From positions 1 to 12,972 of the forward strand of contig CAYMPC010000031.1 in the NCBI GenBank assembly GCA_964392465.1: DNA of 12,972 bases, read 5' to 3'. The position numbers were made by a program, and so were the translations under genes. Source of the DNA: JAAXVZ01 sp964392465 (GTDB taxonomy: Archaea; Nanobdellota; Nanobdellia; Woesearchaeales; GW2011-AR15). The notes beneath the pieces were generated by a model. That model had not been told where the DNA came from. It made no database searches and was given only the letters and a program-made list of their open reading frames with translations. Shown piece after piece: positions 1 to 7,800 of the stretch; the stretch's first letter is position 1; every line of letters starts with the position of its first letter.

Positions 1-755
1 GCCCTAAATGCAATAAATTTATGAATAAAATAAAAAAATCAGATATTATTATTGATGTTTGCCCACATTGCAAAGGAATGTGGCTTGATGATAAAGAGGT
101 TGATAAGTTAATTCAAATAAGGGAGGAAAATAAAGATGGCAAAAAAAGTAGCAAAAGAACAAAAAAAGAGAATAAAATTCCAACATGGGTTTTTGTTGCT
201 GGCGGGATACTTGCTGTAATTTTAATAATAGCTTTTTGGATAGGAGGAACTTATAATTCATTAGTAGGGATGGATGAAAGCGTAATGAATGCATGGGGAA
301 AAGTACAATCTGCTTATCAAAGAAGAGCTGATTTAATCCCTAATTTAGTTGCAACTGTTAAAGCATATAGCGATTATGAGGGAGAAGTATTGACAGAAAT
401 AACAAATGCAAGAGCATCTATAGGAAAAGCTGCAACACCATCAGAACTTGCTGCTGCTGATCAAGAGTTAAATTCTGCATTATCAAGATTATTGGTTGTT
501 GTAGAAAATTATCCTAACTTAAAAGCAAATGAAAATTATCTTGATCTACAAGTTCAGTTAGAAGGAACAGAAAACAGGATTAAAGTTGAAAGAGACCTAT
601 ATAACAATGCAGTAAGAGAATTTAATGTAAAAGTAAGAACTTTTCCTTCAAATATTGTCGCAGGAATGTTCAACTTCCCACAGAGAGATTACTTTGAAGC
701 AGCAGAAGGAAGCGAAAATTCTCCTAATGTAGGAGACTTATTCAGCGAAGAGTAA
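1..755 (+). CDS. Zinc-ribbon (zf-TFIIB-like) / LemA family membrane protein, 5' partial
   Basis: The reading frame is open from base 3, before the first ATG at 21, and the upstream codons encode PKCNKF, so the gene begins outside the window. With the following CPHCKGMWLDDKEVDKL this forms a CxxC...CxxC zinc ribbon of the TFIIB-zinc-finger type (family knowledge). Counted from the ATG at 21, a Lys-rich linker (about 39-52) leads to one membrane helix (about 55-75). A LemA domain follows (about 78-227) with NSLVGMDESV, NLVATVKAY, the ENRIKVERDLYNNAVREFN signature and the NFPQRDYFEAAE end. LemA proteins are helical membrane-anchored proteins of unsettled molecular function. The basic stretch just before the helix predicts the zinc ribbon in the cytoplasm and LemA outside (positive-inside rule, inference). 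Domain identity is secure; role and true start are not visible. Confidence 0.9.
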   Translation, partial: PKCNKFMNKIKKSDIIIDVCPHCKGMWLDDKEVDKLIQIREENKDGKKSSKRTKKENKIPTWVFVAGGILAVILIIAFWIGGTYNSLVGMDESVMNAWGKVQSAYQRRADLIPNLVATVKAYSDYEGEVLTEITNARASIGKAATPSELAAADQELNSALSRLLVVVENYPNLKANENYLDLQVQLEGTENRIKVERDLYNNAVREFNVKVRTFPSNIVAGMFNFPQRDYFEAAEGSENSPNVGDLFSEE

Positions 756-757
756 GC

Positions 758-782
758 TTTTTCTTTTTTTATTTTCCTTTTA
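758..782 (+). terminator. T-rich terminator after the LemA gene
   Basis: Immediately after the stop codon comes a run of T-tracts broken only by single A/C bases, the usual form of archaeal intrinsic termination. No strong hairpin precedes it. Confidence 0.6.
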
Positions 783-840
783 TTATATTAGAGAGAGTTT
801 ATGTAAACTACAATTGTTCTATGAAGAATTATTTTTATTT

Positions 841-891
841 ACTAGATTCTCTTTATATATAAAAATAGATATTTTTATTTAGAGATATAGT
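841..891. repeat. Imperfect AT-rich inverted repeat in the spacer
   Basis: The core is a perfect 9-bp inverted repeat, ATAAAAATA (859-867) and TATTTTTAT (870-878), with a GA loop. Outside it TCTCT (848-852) can pair with AGAGA (881-885), and ACTA (841-844) with TAGT (888-891). The rest of the 756-997 spacer shows no ORF; it holds the upstream terminator, this element and the promoter of the next gene. In such AT-rich DNA part of this pairing could be chance. Confidence 0.4.
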
Positions 892-923
892 TTATGTTTT
901 ATTATTAAGTAGTAACAAAACAG

Positions 924-938
924 ATATATTTAAATATA
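924..938 (+). promoter_or_regulatory. TATA box for the cysteine-rich surface protein
   Basis: A TTTAAATATA-type box lies about 60-70 bp before the ATG at 998. Transcription would start near 958, leaving a leader of about 40 nt that contains the G-rich ribosome site GGGGGA at 986-991. Confidence 0.55.
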
Positions 939-997
939 ACGACCTGTACTCCCTATATTTACCTATTAAATAATTAATATAAAATGGGGGAATAAAA

Positions 998-1966
998 ATG
1001 AAAAAATTTGTTTTACTAGTATTGTTTTTGGTATTTGCTATTGTGTTCAGTATGGACGTAGAAGCTTATGCTTGTTCTGGATCATGTGAAAGCGGATCTC
1101 AATGTAATGCTGCAGGCACTCCTGCTGAAGGAAAAATGTGGTCATGCCGATTAGTAAGTGGAAGCTATCAATGTGTCCAAGATCCTACTAATGATGGGGG
1201 CAGTAGATGCTATTTATCTTGTAATCCTTATGGTTGGTTCCCTTGTGGTTGTGATGTATCTGGTTGTGAATCAAGATGTGAAAATCAGTATGCTAATTCT
1301 CCTGGTCATCATACAAGAACAGAAATTTGCTCAAACTGTGGTCAAGAGTTTACTTGTGGATGCGACATTCCTCAACCTCCTTATTGCGGAGATAGCAAAT
1401 GTAATGACGGATCTGGAAAAACTTGTGAGCCTGATGGCAGCACTAAAGATATGAAATGTGTCAATAATGTTTATACTGGAGATTTATCAAATGGAGTATG
1501 TAGAACTTCTGGCGATTATGCTTGTACTTATTGCGGAGATGGTATTAAACAATCTGGCGCAGGTGAACAGTGCGATGATGGGAATAGAGTTAATGGTGAT
1601 GGTTGCTCTGCTACATGCGAAATAGAAGAAGACGAACCTTACTGCGGAGATAGCATCTGCAATGATGGCTCTGGAAAAACTTGTGAACCTAATGGATTAA
1701 CAGAAGATATGTCATGCCAATCTGAAGCTGATATATACTTACCAGAGGGAACATGTAGAACAGAAGGAGAATATGCCTGTACTTATTGTGGAGATAGTAT
1801 TGTTCAATCTGGTGCAGGAGAAGAATGTGACGATGGAAATGATATTGATGATGATGACTGCTCTAATACATGTAAAGCTTACCAAATCCCAGAATTTAAC
1901 ACATTAACTTTTGGTGTTGCTATTATTATAGCAGGACTTGGTTTAGTTATATTAAGAAGAAGATAA
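998..1966 (+). CDS. Secreted cysteine-rich repeat protein with PEF-CTERM anchor
   Basis: A 322-aa protein predicted to be exported and held at the cell surface. Residues 1-25 are a signal peptide (MKK, a hydrophobic core of about 15 residues, then a cleavage region near VEAYA). Residues 26-125 are a Cys/Gly-rich region with many CxxxC and CGC clusters. Two tandem repeats follow (129-214 and 215-296). Each ends with CGD...QSGAGEECDDGN...DxCSxTC, which matches the Myxococcus cysteine-rich repeat/DUF4215 type. The C-terminus has IPEF (297-300), a hydrophobic helix (304-319) and RRR. That is the tripartite PEF-CTERM sorting signal recognised by archaeosortases (established family knowledge). The gene has its own promoter, a GGGGGA ribosome site 6 nt before the ATG and a T-rich terminator. 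The binding partner is unknown; adhesion or a cell-cell contact role is possible but is only inference. Confidence 0.88.
   Translation: MKKFVLLVLFLVFAIVFSMDVEAYACSGSCESGSQCNAAGTPAEGKMWSCRLVSGSYQCVQDPTNDGGSRCYLSCNPYGWFPCGCDVSGCESRCENQYANSPGHHTRTEICSNCGQEFTCGCDIPQPPYCGDSKCNDGSGKTCEPDGSTKDMKCVNNVYTGDLSNGVCRTSGDYACTYCGDGIKQSGAGEQCDDGNRVNGDGCSATCEIEEDEPYCGDSICNDGSGKTCEPNGLTEDMSCQSEADIYLPEGTCRTEGEYACTYCGDSIVQSGAGEECDDGNDIDDDDCSNTCKAYQIPEFNTLTFGVAIIIAGLGLVILRRR
1382..1885 (+). repeat. In-frame tandem duplication of a Cys-rich module
   Basis: Two direct copies, 1382-1639 (258 bp, 86 aa) and 1640-1885 (246 bp, 82 aa). Both start YCGDS(K/I)CNDGSGKTCEP and both contain CRT(S/E)G(D/E)YACTYCGD. The DNA copies differ at many third positions, so this is a diverged protein-level duplication, not a recent one. 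The second copy is more acidic near its end (DIDDDDCS). Confidence 0.9.
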
Positions 1967-1973
1967 ATTTAAT

Positions 1974-1993
1974 TCTTTTTTCTTTCTTTTTTT
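1974..1993 (+). terminator. T-rich terminator after the surface protein gene
   Basis: T-tracts of up to seven bases separated by single C residues begin 8 nt after the stop codon. No ORF continues. Confidence 0.6.
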
Positions 1994-2054
1994 AAAGCAA
2001 TCTTAAATTCCAAAAACAAAACATTATTAAAGAGAAATCTAAATAAAATATTGT

Positions 2055-2519
2055 ATGAGCTTTTTAGATACTTTAAATAACCTTAATCCTTTCAAGAAAA
2101 AAGATGAATTTTCTTTTTCTTCCTTAGACCAACAAAATCATGATCTTGGCCATCCTAATTTCCAGCAGGGAAACAATATGGATTTTGCTCAGCCTAATCT
2201 TGATAGTTCTCCAGACTTCAACAGCGGAAGTTTTTCAGCAAATCCTCCTAACTCCCAAATGCCAATGGATGATCACAGAATGACTATGCCTTTAGGAGAA
2301 AGTGTTAGACAAACAAGAATATCTGCAATGTATGGAAATGATCAATCTCCTCATGAAATCCATGAAACAAGAGATCATAATCCCTTGCAAAAAGATCTTG
2401 AGTTGATTTCTTCAAAATTAGATTATCTAAAAGCAAGTTTAGATGCAATTAACCAAAGGCTTGTTAATTTAGAGCACTTAGCAAGACAAGACAATGAAAA
2501 TAATAACAGAAGATGGTAA
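2055..2519 (+). CDS. Small low-complexity protein with C-terminal heptad helix
   Basis: A 154-aa protein that I cannot assign to a characterised family. Residues 1-20 (MSFLDTLNNLNPFKKKDEF) could form a short amphipathic helix. Residues 21-110 are rich in Asn, Gln, Ser, Pro and Asp, with no hydrophobic core, so are probably disordered. Residues 113-143 (LQKDLELISSKL...INQRLVNLE) show a clear 3-4 spacing of Leu/Ile with charged flanks, which suggests an oligomerising coiled coil. There is no signal peptide or membrane helix, so it is probably cytoplasmic. I see no Shine-Dalgarno site before the ATG; an AT-rich TATTAAAG-like stretch about 25-30 bp upstream would fit a leaderless transcript, weakly. 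It is followed by a T-run and converges on the membrane protein gene. An adaptor or scaffold role is a guess. Confidence 0.75.
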   Translation: MSFLDTLNNLNPFKKKDEFSFSSLDQQNHDLGHPNFQQGNNMDFAQPNLDSSPDFNSGSFSANPPNSQMPMDDHRMTMPLGESVRQTRISAMYGNDQSPHEIHETRDHNPLQKDLELISSKLDYLKASLDAINQRLVNLEHLARQDNENNNRRW

Positions 2520-2522
2520 TTA

Positions 2523-2547
2523 GGTAAAAAATTTGCTCTTTTTTTTT
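2523..2547. terminator. Convergent terminator region
   Basis: The plus strand has a T9 run (2539-2547) after the 154-aa gene. The minus strand has a T6 run (complement of the A-run at 2525-2530) after the membrane protein gene. The 41-bp gap therefore serves both transcripts. Confidence 0.6.
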
Positions 2548-2560
2548 AATACTTTTTTGA

Positions 2561-4090
2561 TTAGTCTTTAAAAATAGATATAATAAAACTAAGATACCCT
2601 CCTACATAAAACATTGCTGTAATCATCATAAAAATCAAATAAAAAAAAACATTATAATATAGTTGATAAGATATAAATTCTGAGATTACTGCTTGGTTAA
2701 AAAATAATATGCTTGTGAAATAATAGTAAACATAAATACCAAAAAAGCCAATGCTAATAATACTAATTATAAAAAATAAGATATCTTTTATCAATCCAAT
2801 ATTGGATAGAATTAATACAAAAATAAATATTAAACTAGAAATAATTAAAGAAGTCACAATAGAATTCCCTGAATTCAAAATAGACTGTGTCTGGATGTCT
2901 GCTCCAAGAAGATATCTTGTTTCTGAAAACAAGCTTGTTATTTTATAAGTAGGCAAAAACCTCATGTATATTAAACAAGCAAAAAACAATGCCAATAAAA
3001 TATTAGGAAAAATCATTGACTCCTTTTTTTCTTTTACATGATTAATATATATTATATACCAAATAAAACCAGGAAACAATATTAAAAATAAAGCACCTAT
3101 TGTGTTAAGAATATACCCTAAAACTAAAAATATCTGCATGCCATTATCTGTTACAATCTCTTTATCTAGGCTAAATAATTGAAAAAAAGACATATGTGCA
3201 TCTTCTTTAAGGCCTTCAAAACTATAGGAAGATTCCAATCCTAAATTATAAGGAATAATAAAAGAGCCTAAATCACTGATAAGATGAAGTACAAGCATAG
3301 CACTTATTCCCAAAAATATTGTTTTTTTAGAATGAAACAATCCTATAAATCCCTCTGTTATACTTTCAACAAAGTCTGTTATTTTAAATAAGGTGTACTC
3401 AACATCCATAGATTTTCCAAATCCATGAAATTTAAAGATATACAAGAAAATTGCAATCAAAATAAGAGGTGCATCAAGCACTTTTGTAAACCACTCTGTA
3501 ATAAGATTAAAGAAAATAAGGTAAAAACCAATTAATACAAAAAAACTACTAATAAACTTAGTTAGTTTTTTAGTTTTATTATCTTCATGAAGCGCATTAA
3601 GGATACTTGGTTCTATAATATTAAGCCTAAATGCTGCATAGATAGAAATAAGCACTAAACCAAATGTTCCCATATAAAATGCTATTTGCTCGATACTACC
3701 TGTTGCTAAGAAACATATAAAAGGTGCCAAAAACCTAGTATCTTGTTGCTGACAAATACCTTCTTCAAGTTCTATATTATAACCTTCCTGAATTATAATT
3801 CTACTAAATTCAACAAACTTGTTTGTTATAAGCAAAAAATAAAAAACCAACAATAAAAGATCAAGAAGTTTATTTTTTTCTCCAAAAAATATTTCAGTAA
3901 GGCTTGATTTATATAATACATAACCCAGTCCTGCCATTGAAACAACAATATCTATAAGGTCAAAAAACTCACGATAAAGGCCTATTCCCTCAAAAATATG
4001 AATAAAACCAAAAAATTGTAGTAATTTTGTAACTATAAGATAAACAAGGATAAAATCTTCTATCATCCGTTCTAATCTAGACTCTGCCAT
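2561..4090 (-). CDS. Unrecognised polytopic membrane protein
   Basis: A 509-aa protein of roughly eleven to twelve hydrophobic segments (about 10-30, 43-60, 75-95, 121-155 as one or two, 178-200, 206-220, 258-280, 315-350, 362-380, 408-430, 433-455, 470-500). Short, mixed-charge loops separate them. The largest soluble stretch (about 281-312, SSYSFEGLKEDAHMSFFQLFSLDKE) lies between the middle and C-terminal membrane bundles. No transporter, protease or transferase motif is recognisable, and there is no Walker site or HExxH. Charged residues within membrane segments are few, which argues against an ion-coupled transporter of a standard type but does not exclude it. The TATA box sits about 26 bp before the ATG, so the mRNA is probably leaderless. 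The gene diverges from the MIP18-like gene. Membrane location is certain from composition; function is unknown. Confidence 0.85.
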   Translation of the reverse strand: MAESRLERMIEDFILVYLIVTKLLQFFGFIHIFEGIGLYREFFDLIDIVVSMAGLGYVLYKSSLTEIFFGEKNKLLDLLLLVFYFLLITNKFVEFSRIIIQEGYNIELEEGICQQQDTRFLAPFICFLATGSIEQIAFYMGTFGLVLISIYAAFRLNIIEPSILNALHEDNKTKKLTKFISSFFVLIGFYLIFFNLITEWFTKVLDAPLILIAIFLYIFKFHGFGKSMDVEYTLFKITDFVESITEGFIGLFHSKKTIFLGISAMLVLHLISDLGSFIIPYNLGLESSYSFEGLKEDAHMSFFQLFSLDKEIVTDNGMQIFLVLGYILNTIGALFLILFPGFIWYIIYINHVKEKKESMIFPNILLALFFACLIYMRFLPTYKITSLFSETRYLLGADIQTQSILNSGNSIVTSLIISSLIFIFVLILSNIGLIKDILFFIISIISIGFFGIYVYYYFTSILFFNQAVISEFISYQLYYNVFFYLIFMMITAMFYVGGYLSFIISIFKD

Positions 4091-4113
4091 CTAAATCTTA
4101 TTCATAGAAACTA

Positions 4114-4123
4114 GTATAAATAA
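4114..4123 (-). promoter_or_regulatory. TATA box for the polytopic membrane protein
   Basis: TATTTATACT on the minus strand is centred about 28 bp from the ATG at 4090. The expected start site is therefore within a few bases of the ATG, consistent with leaderless initiation. No ribosome site precedes the ATG. Confidence 0.55.
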
Positions 4124-4183
4124 TTTGTTAATTACTAATGAAGAATTATAAAAAGATTATAATTAAAAATATTAAACACAACC

Positions 4184-4192
4184 TTTATAAAA
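4184..4192 (+). promoter_or_regulatory. TATA box for the MIP18-like gene
   Basis: TTTATAAAA is centred 27 bp before the ATG at 4215. The predicted transcription start coincides with the start codon. No ribosome site is present, so leaderless translation is likely. Confidence 0.65.
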
Positions 4193-4214
4193 TTTTTAAT
4201 AATCAACATATTCA

Positions 4215-4505
4215 ATGATTAAAAAAGACAAAATAATAAAAATCCTTAAGACAATTACAGATCCTGAGCTAGGAATAGATGTTTATAATCTTGGATTGAT
4301 TTATGATGTAAAAATTGACAAAAGCACAGTAAAGATAAAAATGACCTTTACTACACCTATGTGTCCATATGGTCCTATGCTTATGGATATGATAGAAAGT
4401 GCAATAAAAGATAAGATAAAAGAGGTTAAATCTGTTAAGATAGAGATTGTTTTTGAGCCTCCGTGGCAGCCAAGCGATGAATTAAAAATGATGTTTGGTG
4501 TTTAA
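4215..4505 (+). CDS. MIP18/DUF59 family iron-sulfur cluster assembly factor
   Basis: A 96-aa single-domain protein of the MIP18 (DUF59, SufT/PaaD-like) family. Members help mature or insert Fe-S clusters into client proteins in the cytoplasm (family knowledge). Visible hallmarks are the TDPELGIDVYNLGLIYDV block (15-32), the MTFTTPMCP strand-turn carrying the conserved Cys50, and the C-terminal EPPWQPSDELKMMFG (81-95). The length is typical of stand-alone archaeal members. No SufB/SufC/SufD or ApbC/Nbp35 partner lies in the window, so the client is unknown. It is transcribed alone from its own promoter, with a leaderless start. Family assignment is confident; the precise SufT-type role is inference. 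Confidence 0.93.
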   Translation: MIKKDKIIKILKTITDPELGIDVYNLGLIYDVKIDKSTVKIKMTFTTPMCPYGPMLMDMIESAIKDKIKEVKSVKIEIVFEPPWQPSDELKMMFGV

Positions 4506-4532
4506 ACTTTTTCTTTAAAAGTTATCAAAAAT

Positions 4533-4549
4533 CGAAAAGTATTTAAATA
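4533..4549 (+). promoter_or_regulatory. BRE plus TATA box for the 34-codon gene
   Basis: CGAAAAG (4533-4539), a purine-rich BRE-like element, directly precedes ATTTAAATA (4541-4549). The expected start site is near 4570, inside the loop of the inverted repeat, leaving a leader of about 45 nt. A second possible box, TATATAAAA, lies at 4566-4574. Confidence 0.6.
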
Positions 4550-4560
4550 AGCTATAATAT

Positions 4561-4586
4561 ATTAGTATATAAAAAAGTATACTAAT
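4561..4586. repeat. Perfect 9-bp inverted repeat, candidate operator
   Basis: ATTAGTATA (4561-4569) and TATACTAAT (4578-4586) are exact reverse complements separated by 8 nt. The repeat covers the predicted transcription start of the 34-codon gene, or overlaps the alternative TATA box, which is where archaeal repressors often bind. It could instead form a hairpin at the 5' end of the mRNA. Confidence 0.55.
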
Positions 4587-4617
4587 TGCTTGAGAGTTTA
4601 AAAAGAGGGTGTATAAA

Positions 4618-4722
4618 ATGCTGCTGAGAAAACCTGGATTGGACAGTTTAGTGATAAGGGACTTAGACGGAAGAGTTCTCTCTGTTATAGAAGAAAAAGA
4701 GAATCCTTTCATAAGAATGTAA
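4618..4722 (+). CDS. 34-residue microprotein of unknown function
   Basis: A short ORF, ATG to TAA, encoding 34 residues that start MLLRKPGLDSLVIRDLDGRV and end NPFIRM. I do not recognise it. Support for a real gene comes from the flanks. A BRE/TATA promoter and inverted repeat lie upstream. A GAGGGTG ribosome site (4605-4611) sits 6 nt before the ATG. A hairpin followed by T5 starts right at the stop codon. The peptide has alternating hydrophobic residues (LDSLVIRDLDGRVLSVIEE), suggesting a small beta-hairpin with a DxDGR turn. It has no membrane helix and no Cys. It sits between the MIP18-like gene and the convergent SMC gene. It could also be the coding part of a regulatory leader or small RNA. 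Confidence 0.6.
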   Translation: MLLRKPGLDSLVIRDLDGRVLSVIEEKENPFIRM

Positions 4723-4745
4723 TTTTTACATTCATTGTCCTTTTT
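4715..4745 (+). terminator. Hairpin-plus-T terminator overlapping the stop codon
   Basis: GAATGTAA (4715-4722) pairs perfectly with TTACATTC (4726-4733) around a TTT loop, and T5 follows at 4741-4745. The left arm contains the TAA stop of the 34-codon gene. Together with the promoter at 4533-4549 it delimits a transcript of about 170 nt. Confidence 0.55.
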
Positions 4746-4854
4746 CTAAACTATTTCTAATTTTTTGTTCAAAATTTAAATGATAAAAAATATTTGTGTC
4801 TCTTATTAAAAAATTATAACAAATAGGAAAATACTCTTTTTATAATAAATTAAG

Positions 4855-4862
4855 AAAAAAAA
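4855..4862 (-). terminator. T8 terminator after SMC
   Basis: The A8 run on the plus strand is a T8 run on the minus strand, 7 nt beyond the SMC stop. The spacer between it and the 34-codon gene (about 4746-4854) holds only AT-rich sequence with no ORF I would defend. Confidence 0.6.
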
Positions 4863-4868
4863 TTAAAA

Positions 4869-7800
4869 TCATATCTTCAAACTAACTACTTTACTTATAC
4901 CATGCTCATTCATAGAAACGCCATATAGATTGTCAGCTTCAGAAATAATACCATCATTATGACTAATTACAACATACTGTGCTTTTGCTATATATTGTCT
5001 AACTAGCTGCGCTAATTTCTCAGAATTTCTTTTGTCAAGAGCAGCATCAACCTCATCTAAAACATAAAAAGGAGCTGGCTCATGATCCTGGACAGCAAAT
5101 AGGAAAGCTAGTGCTGTCATTGTCTTTTCTCCTCCAGATAAGCTTCTTATGTCAAGGAATTTTTTTCCTGTCAATCTAACCTTTATAGTTAGTCCTCCAT
5201 CAAAAACAGTCTCAGGCATCTCTAATTCTAAGGTTGCCTCTCCTTTTGAAGATAATGAATTAAATTTCTGCTTGAAATTATTATTTATAACATCATAGGT
5301 ATTCATAAATAAATATTTCTTCTTAGTTTCAATTTCATTCATCATAACTAAAACATCTTCTCTTTCCTTAACTAAAGTTGTTTTTTTCTCGTGGACCTCT
5401 TTATATTCTTTTTCAACAGCATCATAAATCTCTAATGCTCTCATATTAACTGCTCCTATATCCTGCACCATCTTTTCAAATTCCCATATCTCTTTTTTTA
5501 TAGCTTCTTCATCTTTATCCTTGAAAACAGGCACTCCCTCATACTGCTTATATTCTTCCTTAACGCCTTCTAGTTCTGCTGTCACTTTTGCATTATCAAG
5601 AGAAATATTATTTATCTTCATTTCCTCATTTCTTTTAGATTCTTCTTTTTTATACAATTTACTCTCAATTTCTGTTATATCCCCATTAATTTTATCTCTC
5701 TTTTTGAAAAGCTCTTTAAATTTAGAATAAAATTCCTTCTGCATCTCATCCTTTATCTTTAATTCTTTTTCCTGAGACTTAATTAATTTAGAAAGATCCT
5801 CTTTTTCTTTTCTGAAATCACTATCTTCTTTATCATGTTGTTTTAAAATTTTTTTTGTATTATTTAATTCAGGAGTTAATATTGTATTTATCTGAACATC
5901 TATGTTCTTAATTTCTGCAGTTGTTTTTATTATTTCTTCCTTAAGTTCTCCTTTCTTCTGCTCAAAATTATTTAGCTCTGCAACCAGACTTGGGTTTTTT
6001 AAAGCATTTATTTTTTCACGAAGATTCTGCTTTGACATTTTCGCTTGCGCCAATTCAGAATTTGCCTTTACAATTTCAGCCTGGATTTTTTTCAAATCAA
6101 GTTCAATCTCTTCAACTTTATTTTCAAATTCTTTTTTCTGATTTTTTGAAACATCCATATCAGAATCTTCTATATGCAATGATTTTTCTATCTTAAGTAT
6201 TTCTGCCTCTAATTCTGCTTTCAAGTGCCTTAATCTTGTTATTGATTCCTCATTCTCATTTTTCCTTTTTTCAAGTGTTGATACTATATTTTCTAAATCT
6301 GCATCTTCTTTTTCCAGTTTTTCTATTTGAATAATAATCTCTTTTTCCTGGAAGCCTATTGTTTCTTTTTTTCTGAAGCCACCATGCATTGCTCCGCTAG
6401 TCTCTGTTAAGTCTCCATCTAAAGTAACCATCCTGAATTTTCCTATTCCAATCTGTCTTGCCACTTCAATATTATCCACAACAAGAGTATTCCCAAAAAC
6501 ATATGAAAAAACATTTTTGAACTGAGGATCAAATTTGATTAAGTTAATTGCCAACCCTCTAACTCCATTTTTTCCTAAAACTGCTTTAATATCATGAGAT
6601 TCCATTGCTCCTTTAATTTTGTTTAAAGGAAGAAAAGAACCAATACCAAACCTATTCTTCTTCAAATAATTAATACATTCTGCTCCTGTTGCATCATTAT
6701 CCACAACAATGCTCTTTATTCTTGGACCTGCAGCAACTTCTAAGGCAGTAGCATATTCAGAGCTTACTTGTCCTAAACTTGAAACAGTTCCATAAATCCC
6801 TTTTAATCTCTTTTTTAATTCTAAAATTCTTTGCAGAGCAATATCTCCTGAGTGGCTTTCTTGCATTCCTGCCTGCTTTGCGCTTATCTTTGCCAACTCT
6901 TCTTTTATTCTAATTGACTTTGCTCTTGCATTGGATAATTGCGCAGTAATAGAAGAATCTTCATTCAATCTTGTATTGAGCTCAAGAGTTGATTTTTTGA
7001 ACTCCTGTCTCATCTGCTTTAATCTCTCTATCTCTTTCTGATTCTCTTTTTTAACTTCGAGAACCTTTGTTATTTTTTCATCTGCAGTTTGTATCTGATA
7101 TTCTAGCTTATCTTTCTCTCTTACCAATGTCTGCTGTTTTTCTCTTAATGACTGTATTTCAACTAATTTTTGCTCTGCTTTTTTATCAATTTCCTCAATA
7201 TTTTTTTCAAGGTCAGCAGAATCTTCTAACTTATGTTTTGATTTAAACTGAGAAATCTTTGCTTCAATCTTTTCAGTTTGATCTTTTTTATCACTAATCC
7301 CTTTTTCATATGTCCTTTTTTCTATATTTAACCTGGAAATCTTTTCATCTATATCTGTAACACTCTGAGTAAGTTGCGCTTTTCTTTCAGCTATCTTAAC
7401 TAATTCATTCTCAAGTGAACTTATCCTCGAACTGTTTGTTCCTATAGACACTCTCAATTCTTCAATCAGTTTTTGAATCCTTATCTGATCTTTATCTCCC
7501 TTTTCTTCTATCTCTTTATTTATTTTATTTATCTGCTCTTTTTTTTCTTCCCTTTCTTTTTTATAACCATTTATCTCTTCTTCAATTTTTTTTATTGCCG
7601 CTCTTTTTGATTCTATATCTTTCTCAAGCCCCTGTTTCTTTTTTTCTTTATCTTTAAGTCTTATATTAAGTACTGTCGCTTTATTTCTCTTAATGTTTTC
7701 ATCTAATTCTTTAAATTTTAATGCTTGATTTCGGTCTTTTTTTAATTCTTTAAGATATACTTCTCTCTCTGCAAGAATAATATCTGCCTCTTTTAGCCTT

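Noticed and set aside
1158..1454. 98-codon plus-strand ORF in another frame of the Cys-rich gene
   Set aside because: It lies within a protein whose repeats, signal peptide and sorting tail are all in the other frame; there is no independent start signal.
1382..1885. Direct repeat considered as a CRISPR-like or mobile repeat
   Set aside because: There are only two copies, in frame, diverged at third codon positions, which is protein domain duplication.
4515..4712. 65-codon minus-strand ORF opposite the 34-codon gene
   Set aside because: It has no ribosome site, its composition is low-complexity Ser/Leu/Ile/Phe, and it lies antisense to a unit with good plus-strand signals.
5521..6196. Plus-strand ORFs of 68-79 codons inside SMC
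   Set aside because: They are antisense shadows of the Lys/Glu-rich coiled-coil arm, giving Phe/Ser/Leu-rich translations with no start signals.
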